Assembly: GCF_002777975.1 (NCBI RefSeq)
Contig: NZ_NGVS01000004.1
Span: 236,376 to 300,375 of the forward strand
From: Shewanella carassii
GTDB taxonomy: Bacteria > Pseudomonadota > Gammaproteobacteria > Enterobacterales > Shewanellaceae
Direction: 5' to 3'
DNA: 64,000 nt
Below are positions 1 through 9,999 of the stretch, piece by piece (positions within the stretch are counted from its first letter, which is position 1; each line of letters begins with the position of its first letter). The position numbers were made by a program, and so were the translations under genes. The notes beneath the pieces are model-generated. The model had not been told where the DNA came from. It made no database searches and worked only from the letters and a program-made list of their open reading frames with translations.

Positions 1-77
1 GGCCGGTAAAACTCAAGGGGAAACAACACTCTATTGAAGTTTTTGGGGTTAAACCCAAACAAGGTCATCATTCATAA
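1..77 (+). CDS. C-terminal end of a gene entering from the left (class III cyclase-like tail)
   Basis: An open frame with codons starting at base 3 runs to a TAA at 75-77 and gives a 24-residue tail. The stretch LKGKQHSIEVFGV resembles the end of class III adenylate/guanylate cyclase catalytic domains, which commonly finish with a 'LKGk...vevy/f.v' strand. It is followed directly by a strong hairpin terminator, which fits the end of a transcription unit. Only about 25 codons are visible, so the family call is an inference from a short motif; the frame itself is plausible. Confidence 0.45.
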   Translation, partial: PVKLKGKQHSIEVFGVKPKQGHHS

Positions 78-80
78 AAA

Positions 81-106
81 AACGGCTCTTAAAGAGCCGT
101 TTTTTA
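81..106. terminator. Bidirectional intrinsic terminator between the left-edge gene and oxyR
   Basis: A 10-bp inverted repeat (AACGGCTCTT / AAGAGCCGTT) has an A-run on its left and a T-run on its right, so it can end the plus-strand gene stopping at 77 and the minus-strand oxyR stopping at 126. Confidence 0.85.
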
Positions 107-125
107 TTATGGATTTAATTCAAGC

Positions 126-1031
126 CTAGGCCTGTTGCAGCAATTGCTGGATCTCAAGCCCCAAAGTTCTGAAGGTCAGGATCCGACTGGTCGTCTGCCG
201 CCACACCAGACCAATATCTCGAAATGGCGCCTCCCCAGGAGGACTCATCACCGTCAGATCTGTATCTTTCAATATCCCGGCATCTATCGCCATCTGCGGC
301 AGAAAAGTCGTACCCAGTTTACTATTCACCATCTGTACCAAGGTATGCAGACTGGTAGCGGCGAAAGGATTAACCTTAGCGCTGTCACTCAACTGGCAAG
401 CACTGATGGCATGACCGGTAATACAATGTTCACTCTGCAACAGAAAAATACTCTCATCCGGCAGCGCCTGATAATCCACCGGCTCATGAATGTCGGCAGA
501 TAAATCCTTGTGGACCACCATCTTGAAAGGATCTATCCCCACCTTCATGCTGTGATAGCCGGAAGTATCCGCTGGCAGAGCCAACAGCAGCAAATCCAGC
601 TCTCCCTTCCCCAAGGCCGTCAACAAACGCTCTGTGGTGTCCTCTTTCAGCAACAGACTCAGATCCGGATAAGACTTCTGGCACTGTTTAACCACCCGGC
701 TCAACAAAAACGGCGCTATGGTAGGGATACAACCGAGCCGAATCTCTCCAGTCATGGGGGCTCCTTGGTTTTTCACCAACTCCACCAAGTCATCAACATC
801 GGTCAGTATTTTCAGCGAACGCTGCACCACTTCTTCACCGATGGCGGTAAACATAAAGGACTTGTGATCCCGCTCGATCAGCTGATAGCCCAACTGCTCT
901 TCCAGGTTCTGGATCCCACTGGATAAAGTCGATTGGCTCACATGGCACACCTTGGCCGCCCGATTGAAATTCTGCTCCTGATGCAGATTCACCAGATAAT
1001 AGAGGTTTTTCAAACTGGGTAAGTGTTTCAT
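126..1031 (-). CDS. oxyR: Hydrogen peroxide-responsive LysR-type regulator OxyR
   Basis: DNA-binding transcriptional regulator of the peroxide response, 301 residues from the ATG at 1031; an in-frame TTG 15 bases further upstream is less likely. An N-terminal winged helix-turn-helix (about residues 5-65, with the conserved CHVSQSTLS segment) is followed by a LysR substrate-binding domain. The redox pair that defines OxyR is visible as Cys203 and Cys212 in EHCITGHAISAC, with the same nine-residue spacing as C199/C208 of E. coli, so this is OxyR and not a generic LysR protein. It lies downstream of hptA on the same strand with a gap of about 240 bases, so it probably has its own promoter. No target genes such as katB or ahpC are in the window. 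Confidence 0.92.
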   Translation of the reverse strand: MKHLPSLKNLYYLVNLHQEQNFNRAAKVCHVSQSTLSSGIQNLEEQLGYQLIERDHKSFMFTAIGEEVVQRSLKILTDVDDLVELVKNQGAPMTGEIRLGCIPTIAPFLLSRVVKQCQKSYPDLSLLLKEDTTERLLTALGKGELDLLLLALPADTSGYHSMKVGIDPFKMVVHKDLSADIHEPVDYQALPDESIFLLQSEHCITGHAISACQLSDSAKVNPFAATSLHTLVQMVNSKLGTTFLPQMAIDAGILKDTDLTVMSPPGEAPFRDIGLVWRQTTSRILTFRTLGLEIQQLLQQA

Positions 1032-1272
1032 TTTATCGATTACCAATTGAGTAATGCATTAGAAAGTTCTATCTAATCTAACACAAAAACACCGCTTGGC
1101 AGCAGTATCAACTCAGGAGTGTGACCGAGGCGATAAATCATCCTGGTAAGAGATACTTAATAGGGGGCAAACAACATAAGGGATGAAACGGTTTCGATAT
1201 ACAGGCAGAGAAGGGATTGCGAGGATTTTGTCATGGGTACCAAAGCTTTCCTTCGGCACCCAAGGCAGGAGT

Positions 1273-1638
1273 TTATGCTTTGGCTTCGAGGAAAGACTTA
1301 AGCTGCTGCAGATCATCCCCGGCATGCTTAACAATAGCGGCCAACCACTCTTTATGTCCGGCTTCCCAGGCTGCCTCTTCACCATGTTGCAGTTGTTGTG
1401 CAACCTGCTGGATCCGCTTTAACCCCACAGAGCCGGCAGCCCCTTTGAACTTGTGAGCCTCGGCACACAGAATATCTTTATCGCCCGCCGCCTCAGCCTT
1501 CTGCAGATTAGCGACATACTCGGGCAGCAACTGTTCAAATAATATGACACTCTTGAGTAAAGTGCCTGCACCTATGGCGCTACAATACTGCTCCAGGGTG
1601 TTGAGATCTAAGATGGTATCCAGTTCAGTTGTGGCCAT
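1273..1638 (-). CDS. hptA: Histidine phosphotransfer protein HptA (free-standing ArcB-type HPt domain)
   Basis: A 121-residue single-domain HPt protein. The phosphorylatable His62 sits in AHKFKGAAGSVGL, and the C-terminal half closely resembles the HPt domain at the end of E. coli ArcB. In Shewanella the Arc system is known to be split: the sensor ArcS lacks a working HPt domain and the separate HptA passes phosphate to ArcA. The gene lies beside yhcC and gltBD, exactly where E. coli keeps arcB. I chose the ATG at 1638, which has GAGGA about 8 bases upstream, over an upstream in-frame start giving 25 extra residues. It should act in the cytoplasm in anaerobic/redox regulation. Confidence 0.9.
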   Translation of the reverse strand: MATTELDTILDLNTLEQYCSAIGAGTLLKSVILFEQLLPEYVANLQKAEAAGDKDILCAEAHKFKGAAGSVGLKRIQQVAQQLQHGEEAAWEAGHKEWLAAIVKHAGDDLQQLKSFLEAKA

Positions 1639-1786
1639 GAAGGCATTCCTCAAATGTATCAGATTTACCACATCATACCCGCTAAAATGGCAGGCGCAAC
1701 TTATAGACAGCAAACTAATCCAAAACTTTCCGCATTTAACATTAGCGACACAAAAACCAAGTAAACCTAATACAACTATAGATAGG

Positions 1787-2707
1787 CTATTGATTTAAAT
1801 TGGTTAACCCAGAACCCTGTCCACCTTTGGCCGCCAGCTCATCCACCAGGGCGACCAAACCTATCCAGCGCTGAGCGCACCAATCCGGCGCCAGCAACAC
1901 TGGACGGCTGGCATAGGCGGTCACCCGATGAAACACTATCTCTTTCGGCGTATGACGGATCAACTGCGCCGCGCTGGTAACATACTCCTCCAGTGTCGGC
2001 GGTTGCAACCTACCCGCTTCCCAGGCCTTGGCCATGGTACTGCCCGCCACTATATGCAGAGGGTGCAGTTTAAGACCATCCACCCCAGAGTCCAAAACCG
2101 CGTCCAGGGTTTGTTGATGCTCAACTAACCCTTCTCCGGGAAGTCCAAGGATCAGATGAGTACACACCTTGAGTCCGCGACTGCGGGCGCGGAAGACAGC
2201 ATCCTGATAGACGGCAAAGTCATGACCACGGTTAATCCGCTTGAGCGTGGCATCGTGAGCACTCTGTAACCCCAACTCCAGCCAAACTTCACTGCCGCTT
2301 TGTTGATATTGCGCCAGCAGATCAAGCACCCTGTCCGGTACGCAATCCGGGCGGGTACCGACACACAAGCCCACCACCTGCTCGCTCTGCAGCGCCTCAT
2401 CGTATTTACGCTTCAGTTCGGCATACTCTTCATAGGTACTGGTATAAGCTTGAAAGTACGCCAAAAACCGCGAAGCCTTGGCCCGCATCTTCTGTTTGCC
2501 GGCCTCGAGCTGAGCCGCAATCGACAAGTCGGTTCCATGTTCATGACTGAAAGAGGCGACATTACAGAAAGTGCAACCACCGCGCCCCAGAGTTCCATCG
2601 CGATTGGGACAGGTAAAACGGGCATCTAGGGTCAGCTTTTGTAACCGTTGACCAAAGTGTTGGCGGCAGTATTGACCAAAGGTAGTGACAAAGTCGTCCA
2701 GTCCCAT
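1787..2707 (-). CDS. yhcC: Radical SAM protein of the YhcC / TIGR01212 family
   Basis: A 306-residue Elp3-like radical SAM protein of uncertain function. The cysteine cluster is near the N terminus in RFTCPNRDGTLGRGGCTFC, with the last two cysteines in CxxC spacing; a core with GLQSAHDATLKRINRGH and LILGLPGE follows. The start at 2707 has GAGAGAAG just upstream. In E. coli the orthologue is next to arcB and gltB; here it lies between hptA and gltB, so the neighbourhood is conserved although arcB is not. The molecular substrate is not known to me. Confidence 0.88.
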   Translation of the reverse strand: MGLDDFVTTFGQYCRQHFGQRLQKLTLDARFTCPNRDGTLGRGGCTFCNVASFSHEHGTDLSIAAQLEAGKQKMRAKASRFLAYFQAYTSTYEEYAELKRKYDEALQSEQVVGLCVGTRPDCVPDRVLDLLAQYQQSGSEVWLELGLQSAHDATLKRINRGHDFAVYQDAVFRARSRGLKVCTHLILGLPGEGLVEHQQTLDAVLDSGVDGLKLHPLHIVAGSTMAKAWEAGRLQPPTLEEYVTSAAQLIRHTPKEIVFHRVTAYASRPVLLAPDWCAQRWIGLVALVDELAAKGGQGSGLTNLNQ

Positions 2708-3207
2708 TTGCTTCTCTCAAAAAAGTCGCCAGTCTAACGACTCCCATTCAGGGCCGCTCTGCTCCAGGTCAATTTATGCCATGAATAGTGCTCGCCTTTT
2801 ACGGTGCTCTGCGACCAAATTTGTAAAACACAAACGGATCTAGCTCACACTTTTATGAATATTTAGTCACTCCAAACAAATTTTTAACGACCACGGCTAT
2901 CTGACAAAAAATCAGTTTTTCTATTCCGAGGATAATTGGAAGTCAATTGTTAAAGTAAAGTGACAAAACAACGACCGCAAAATGGACTTTCTTTTTATTC
3001 ATAGTGTTATAGAGTCAATCTCCCAGTTTACGTTAACGTAATGCAATTAGAGATTCTGTATAAAACACCCCAAATATCATCAAAAATATGCAATATTTAG
3101 GTTTGACCTTTAGCAAGTCTCAGGATAATTTGGATGGTTCGGGTGCATATCTATAGAGTTTGGTATTCTCTCCCGAGTAGTAATGTTGATGTTAAGGGAG
3201 GTTTTGT
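2708..3207. promoter_or_regulatory. Divergent intergenic region upstream of gltB, with a perfect 14-bp palindrome
   Basis: About 500 bases without a gene, AT-rich compared with its neighbours, between divergent yhcC and gltB. It carries the perfect palindrome TTACGTTAACGTAA at 3028-3041. Weak -35/-10-like hexamers (TTGACC at 3103 and GATAAT at 3124, with a short 15-base spacer) lie downstream of it. The gltB ribosome-binding site GGGAGG is at about 3196. The palindrome resembles sites I remember for LiuR, the branched-chain amino acid catabolism regulator, in Alteromonadales; that assignment is an inference. Confidence 0.5.
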
Positions 3208-6200
3208 ATGAGCTTGTATCATCCCAGTTTCGAGCGGGATAACTGTGGTTTTGGATTAATAGCCCAGATGGATGGCGAAGCCAGCCATCGTATTGTTCGC
3301 ACGGCAATCCATGGCCTAGACCGCATGAAACATCGTGGTGGTATTGCAGCTGACGGACGCACTGGCGACGGTTGCGGTTTGCTGATGCAAATGCCCACAG
3401 GATTTTTTGAAGCCATTGCGGCAGAACAGGGCTGGCATCTCAGCCGTAAGTTCGCCGTTGGCATGCTGTTTTTAAACCAGGATGACACTCTGGCAGCCGA
3501 AGCCAGAATACTGCTCGAACGGGAGCTGGAAAAAGAAACCCTAAGTATCGCCGGCTGGCGCCCGGTTCCAGTCAATCCGGAAGTGCTCGGTGAAATAGGC
3601 AAATCCAGCTTGCCGCAAATTTGGCAAGTGCTTATTAATGCTCCCATAGGCTGGCGTGAAAAAGATCTGGAGCGGCGCCTCTATATGGCTCGCCGCCGCC
3701 TCGAGCAGCAATTGACCCAGGATAAAGACTTCTATGTCGCCAGCCTTTCCGGCCAGGTCATTGTCTACAAAGGCTTGATGATGCCCGCCGATCTGCCGGC
3801 ATTCTATCCGGATCTGGCCGATATCAGGCTGCAAAGCGCCATCTGCCTGTTCCACCAGCGCTTCTCGACCAACACCTCCCCCAAGTGGCCACTGGCACAG
3901 CCGTTCCGCTTTCTGGCTCACAATGGCGAGATCAATACCATCACGGGTAACCGCCAATGGGCGCGGGCGCGGGCCTACAAGTTCAACTCACCGCTGCTGC
4001 CAGACTTGCAGCAGGCCGCCCCTTTTGTCAATGAAACCGGCTCAGATTCGTCGTCACTGGACAATATGTTGGAGATGCTGCTGGCCGGCGGCATGGATCT
4101 TTACCGAGCCATGCGTTTGCTGATCCCGCCTGCATGGCAAAGTAATCCCGAGATGGATGAGGAACTCAAGGCCTTCTATGACTTTAACTCCATGCATATG
4201 GAGCCTTGGGATGGCCCGGCCGGGATAGTCATGACCAATGGTCGCCACGCCGCCTGCGCGGTTGATCGCAACGGGCTGCGGCCATCACGCTATGTGATCA
4301 CCAAAGACAGAATTCTCACTCTGGCCTCGGAAGTGGGTATCTGGGACTATGGCCCGGATGAAGTGATTGAAAAAGGCCGGGTCGGCCCGGGTGAACTTCT
4401 GGTGCTCGACACCCTCAGCGGTCGTCTTTATCAGTCATTCGAAATCGATAACGATCTTAAACGTCGTCACCCCTATAAGGAGTGGATGGCGAAAAACAGC
4501 CAGACTCTAGTGCCGGCTGAGAAGTTATCGCCGCAGGATCAGGGCGTCAGTGAATTCAACCAGGGCACTTTGCTACAGTACCAGAAGCTGTTCGGCTACA
4601 GCCGTGAAGAGCTGGAGCAAGTGATCTGGGTACTGGCCAGCAAAGGCGAAGAAGCCACCGGCTCCATGGGCGATGACACTCCGATGGCAGTGCTGTCGAA
4701 GAAACAGCGCTCGCTGTATGACTATTTCCGGCAAAAGTTTGCCCAGGTCACCAACCCGCCAATCGATCCGCTGCGGGAGAAACATGTGATGTCGCTGGCC
4801 ACCTGTATCGGCCGCGAGCAGAACCTGTTTAACGAAACCACGGGACACGCCTATCGGGTGATGTTCAATTCGCCTATCTTGTTGTTCAGTGACTTCAACC
4901 AGTTGCTGAGTCTGGACAGCACCTATTACCGTGCCAACAAGGTTGACCTTAACTATCCGGCCTCCGAAGGCCTGAGTCAGGCAATCAAACGGATCACAGA
5001 TGAGGCCGAGCGCCTGGCACGCACCGGCACCACCCTGATAGTGCTCTCGGATCGCGCCGTCAGCAAAGACACCCTGGTCATTCCGGCCGCCATGGCGGTA
5101 GGTTCAGTGCAGCAGATGCTGGTGAACAAGAGCCTGCGCTGTGACACCAACATCATAGTGGAAACAGCCTCGGCCCGGGATCCGCACCATTTCGCGGTAC
5201 TGCTGGGCTTTGGCGCTACGGCCATTTACCCCTATCTGGTGTACGAGTCCATTGCCGAACTCGCCAAGCGCCATCAGGCCGAGGATATCGTCAATCTGAT
5301 GCTCAACTTCCGCTACGGCATTGAGAAGGGGCTGCGCAAGATCATGTCCAAGATGGGGATCAGCACAGTCGCCTCCTATCGCTGCAGCCAGCAATTTGAG
5401 GCCATAGGCCTGGCCGACGAGGTGATTAAACAATGCTTCAACGGCGTGGTCAGCCGTATTCAGGGTGTGGGTTTCGATGGCATAGAAGCCGATCAGCAAC
5501 TGCTGAGTCAGGCCGCCTTCCGCCCCCATGTGCCGCTGCCGCAGGGTGGTTTGCTCAAGTACGTTGAGGGCGGCGAATACCACTGCTTCAACCCGGATGT
5601 GGTCAACACCCTGCAACGGGCTCTCAAAGAGGTGGATTACCCGCTCTACAAACGGTTTGCCGAGCTGGTAGATCAAAGGCCGGTCGCCACCTTGAGGGAT
5701 CTGCTGAGCATCAAACAGCAGCGCGAGAGCATAGCGCTTAAGGATGTGGAAGGGGCCAAGGCACTCTTCCCCAGATTCGACAGCGCCGCCATGAGTATCG
5801 GCGCCCTGAGCCCGGAAGCCCACGAAGCACTGGCCATCGCCATGAATCGTCTCGGTGGCCGCTCCAACTCGGGCGAAGGCGGCGAAGATGCCAGCCGATT
5901 CAACAGCGAGCGCAATTCGGCCATCAAGCAGATAGCCTCTGGCCGCTTTGGGGTAACCGCCCATTATCTGATTAACGCCGAAGTATTGCAGATAAAGGTT
6001 GCCCAGGGCGCCAAGCCCGGTGAAGGCGGTCAGCTGCCCGGTCATAAGGTCAGTGTTGAAATCGCCGGCCTCAGGCATGCTCGCCCAGGCGTGACGCTAA
6101 TTTCACCGCCGCCGCACCACGATATCTACTCCATCGAGGATTTGGCGCAGCTGATCTTCGATCTCAAGCAGATAAACCCCAAGGCGCTTATCTCGGTCAA

Positions 6201-7656
6201 GCTGGTCTCTGAGCCGGGCGTTGGCACCATAGCCACCGGGGTTGCCAAGGCCTATGCCGATATGATTACTGTTTCCGGCTACGATGGCGGCACAGGCGCC
6301 AGCCCGCTGACCTCGGTCAAGTATGCCGGTAGTCCTTGGGAGCTGGGGCTTGCCGAAGTTCACCAGTCTCTGGTGGCCAATGGTCTGCGACACAAAATAC
6401 GCCTGCAGGTGGATGGTGGTCTCAAGACTGGCACAGATGTTATCAAGGCGGCCTTACTGGGTGCCGAGAGCTTCGGCTTTGGCACTGTGCCCATGATAGC
6501 GCTCGGCTGCAAATACCTGCGTATCTGCCACCTCAACAACTGTGCCACCGGGGTCGCCACTCAAGACAAGACCTTGAGAGACAAGCACTATCATGGCTTG
6601 CCCGAGCGAGTGATGACTTACTTTGAGTTTGTCGCCGAAGAGGTGCGCGAGTGGATGGCCAAGCTGGGGGTCAGCGAGTTTGAACAATTGGTTGGGCGCA
6701 GCGATTGGCTGCAGGCCATCGAAGGCCAGACCACCAAACAGCAAGGACTGGATCTAACCCCTATCCTGTTTAAGCCAACGGCCTTACCCAATACTGGCCT
6801 AACCTGGAAAGAAACCAATCCGCCGGCGGATCCTGGCCGTCTCAATCAGGAACTGCTGGACAAGTGCGCAGAGCCTGCTACCCGTGGTGAAAGTTTTGAT
6901 GCTTGTTTCCCTATCAATAATACCGACCGCTCGGTAGGCGCTGCACTCTCCGGCCATATCGCGGCCACTTGGGGTGTCAAAGGTTGTCCAGAGCCAATAA
7001 GACTCAGCTTCAACGGTAGCGCCGGTCAGAGTTTCGGGGTCTGGAACAGTCCTGGACTCGAGCTGTCACTGTGCGGCGACGCCAACGACTACGTCGGTAA
7101 AGGTATGTCCGGCGGCAAAATAGCCATCTATCCACCGCTCGGCAGCGCCTTCCAATCCGAGCGCAGCGCCATTGTCGGTAATACCTGCCTCTATGGTGCC
7201 ACCGGCGGCAAACTCTTTGCGGCTGGACGGGCCGGTGAACGCTTCGCGGTCAGGAACTCAGGGGCATTGGCGGTAGTTGAAGGGGTCGGTGACAACGGCT
7301 GTGAATATATGACAGGCGGCATAGTAGTGGTGCTTGGGACCACTGGCGTCAACTTCGGCGCTGGTATGACCGGCGGTTTCGCCTATGTGTTTGACCAATT
7401 CGGCCGCTTTAGCCGTAGGGTCAATACCGAACTGGTCGATACCCTCAAGCTGGAGTCGCCGATTCATCAACAGCACCTCAAAGGGCTGATAGAGCAACAT
7501 GTGGCCGAGACCGGCAGTGAACACGCCAGCGCCATTCTCAGTGAGTTTGACAACTGGCTCGACTGTTTTGTCCTGGTCAAGCCCAAGAATATTCAGGTTT
7601 CGGATCTGCTCAAACTGGAACAACCGAGCCCGGAACTGGCCGTAAAAGCGGGGTAA
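3208..7656 (+). CDS. gltB: Glutamate synthase (NADPH) large subunit
   Basis: 1482 residues, close to E. coli GltB (about 1486). It transfers the amide nitrogen of glutamine to 2-oxoglutarate, giving two glutamates, as a complex with GltD. The class II glutamine amidotransferase nucleophile is Cys13 in RDNCGFGL, so a propeptide of about 12 residues must be removed. The central and FMN-binding synthase domains follow (GGTGAS, then GCKYLRICHLNNCATGVATQ). The [3Fe-4S] ligands are Cys1101, Cys1107 and Cys1112. A C-terminal GXGXG beta-helix (SGGKIAIYPP, TGGFAYVFD) ends the protein. A strong GGGAGG precedes the ATG. gltD follows 6 bases after the stop, so the two are co-transcribed. Confidence 0.97.
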   Translation: MSLYHPSFERDNCGFGLIAQMDGEASHRIVRTAIHGLDRMKHRGGIAADGRTGDGCGLLMQMPTGFFEAIAAEQGWHLSRKFAVGMLFLNQDDTLAAEARILLERELEKETLSIAGWRPVPVNPEVLGEIGKSSLPQIWQVLINAPIGWREKDLERRLYMARRRLEQQLTQDKDFYVASLSGQVIVYKGLMMPADLPAFYPDLADIRLQSAICLFHQRFSTNTSPKWPLAQPFRFLAHNGEINTITGNRQWARARAYKFNSPLLPDLQQAAPFVNETGSDSSSLDNMLEMLLAGGMDLYRAMRLLIPPAWQSNPEMDEELKAFYDFNSMHMEPWDGPAGIVMTNGRHAACAVDRNGLRPSRYVITKDRILTLASEVGIWDYGPDEVIEKGRVGPGELLVLDTLSGRLYQSFEIDNDLKRRHPYKEWMAKNSQTLVPAEKLSPQDQGVSEFNQGTLLQYQKLFGYSREELEQVIWVLASKGEEATGSMGDDTPMAVLSKKQRSLYDYFRQKFAQVTNPPIDPLREKHVMSLATCIGREQNLFNETTGHAYRVMFNSPILLFSDFNQLLSLDSTYYRANKVDLNYPASEGLSQAIKRITDEAERLARTGTTLIVLSDRAVSKDTLVIPAAMAVGSVQQMLVNKSLRCDTNIIVETASARDPHHFAVLLGFGATAIYPYLVYESIAELAKRHQAEDIVNLMLNFRYGIEKGLRKIMSKMGISTVASYRCSQQFEAIGLADEVIKQCFNGVVSRIQGVGFDGIEADQQLLSQAAFRPHVPLPQGGLLKYVEGGEYHCFNPDVVNTLQRALKEVDYPLYKRFAELVDQRPVATLRDLLSIKQQRESIALKDVEGAKALFPRFDSAAMSIGALSPEAHEALAIAMNRLGGRSNSGEGGEDASRFNSERNSAIKQIASGRFGVTAHYLINAEVLQIKVAQGAKPGEGGQLPGHKVSVEIAGLRHARPGVTLISPPPHHDIYSIEDLAQLIFDLKQINPKALISVKLVSEPGVGTIATGVAKAYADMITVSGYDGGTGASPLTSVKYAGSPWELGLAEVHQSLVANGLRHKIRLQVDGGLKTGTDVIKAALLGAESFGFGTVPMIALGCKYLRICHLNNCATGVATQDKTLRDKHYHGLPERVMTYFEFVAEEVREWMAKLGVSEFEQLVGRSDWLQAIEGQTTKQQGLDLTPILFKPTALPNTGLTWKETNPPADPGRLNQELLDKCAEPATRGESFDACFPINNTDRSVGAALSGHIAATWGVKGCPEPIRLSFNGSAGQSFGVWNSPGLELSLCGDANDYVGKGMSGGKIAIYPPLGSAFQSERSAIVGNTCLYGATGGKLFAAGRAGERFAVRNSGALAVVEGVGDNGCEYMTGGIVVVLGTTGVNFGAGMTGGFAYVFDQFGRFSRRVNTELVDTLKLESPIHQQHLKGLIEQHVAETGSEHASAILSEFDNWLDCFVLVKPKNIQVSDLLKLEQPSPELAVKAG

Positions 7657-9069
<1,413 letters not shown>

Positions 9070-9085
9070 CAACTCAACACTTTGA

Positions 9086-9123
9086 GCGTATCCGGGAACC
9101 CACCTCCCGGGTGCGCTTTTTTT
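9086..9123 (+). terminator. Intrinsic terminator of gltBD
   Basis: A 12-bp stem (with two G-U pairs in RNA) around CCGGGA/TCCCGG is followed by seven T residues, 17 bases after the gltD stop. Confidence 0.85.
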
Positions 9124-9287
9124 CACCTGTTCTACACTCTGGGAATCGCGCAGCCAAAGCCGTTTATTGCACGCAACCTGACTTCAGCGACCAGGCTGTC
9201 ACCGGCAGACTTGTTCGCACCATCCTAGGCTTATGCTATATTAAGCCGCCCTCAGGCTCACTCAAGACATTTAAAGAAGGTTAAGCC

Positions 9288-9980
9288 ATGAAAATCGGTA
9301 TTATCGGCGCCATGGAGCCGGAAGTTGCTCACCTGATTGCCTCTTTGGAAAATCCGCAGCACAGCAAGGTTGCCGGCATAGAATTTGTCAGCGGCACTTT
9401 GGTTGGCAAAGAAGTCATAGTTACCCGCTCCGGCATAGGCAAGGTTGCCGCCAGCATTGCGACCAGTCTGTTGATTGAAAAGTTCGCTCCGGATGCGGTT
9501 ATCAATACCGGCTCGGCCGGTGGTTTTGTCGATGCACTGCAGATAGGCGATATCGTCATTTCCAATGAGGTCCGTTACCACGATGTCGATGTGACCGCCT
9601 TTGGCTACGAGATGGGTCAGATGGCACAGCAGCCGGCGGCCTTTATCCCGGATCCCAAGTTGATGCTGGCGGCCCAACAGGCCATCGCAGGTTTGGGAGA
9701 GGTCAAAGCCATTGAAGGCCTTATCTGCACAGGTGACAGCTTTATTTGCGATCCTGAGCGTACCGCCGTCATGTTAAAACATTTCCCCACCATGGCCGCC
9801 TGCGAAATGGAAGGCGCCGCCATTGCTCAGGTGTGTCATCAGTTCGGCGTACCCTTTGTGGTGATCCGCTCTCTGTCCGATAATGCCAACAACGACTCTC
9901 CGGTCGACTTTGACGCTTATCTGGTCAAGGCGGGGCACCACTCGGCCCTGATGGTCATAGGCATGCTGCATCACCTTTAA
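9288..9980 (+). CDS. mtnN: 5'-methylthioadenosine/S-adenosylhomocysteine nucleosidase
   Basis: A 230-residue cytosolic enzyme that cleaves adenine from methylthioadenosine and S-adenosylhomocysteine. It gives S-ribosylhomocysteine, the substrate of the LuxS encoded at 54810-55319. Glu12 (GAMEPEV), Glu175 (CEMEGAA) and Asp198 (SLSDNANND) match the catalytic set of E. coli MtnN. GAAGG precedes the ATG. A TGC-TATATT extended -10-like element lies at 9234-9242, about 45 bases upstream. The CobD/CbiB paralogue follows after 19 bases, an arrangement also found in vibrios. Confidence 0.95.
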   Translation: MKIGIIGAMEPEVAHLIASLENPQHSKVAGIEFVSGTLVGKEVIVTRSGIGKVAASIATSLLIEKFAPDAVINTGSAGGFVDALQIGDIVISNEVRYHDVDVTAFGYEMGQMAQQPAAFIPDPKLMLAAQQAIAGLGEVKAIEGLICTGDSFICDPERTAVMLKHFPTMAACEMEGAAIAQVCHQFGVPFVVIRSLSDNANNDSPVDFDAYLVKAGHHSALMVIGMLHHL

Positions 9981-9999
9981 TTAAGGAGCACCAGAGCCC

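Noticed and set aside
1232..1261. Imperfect hairpin TGGGTACC/GGCACCCA between hptA and oxyR
   Set aside because: No T-run on either strand and one mismatch; not enough to call a terminator.
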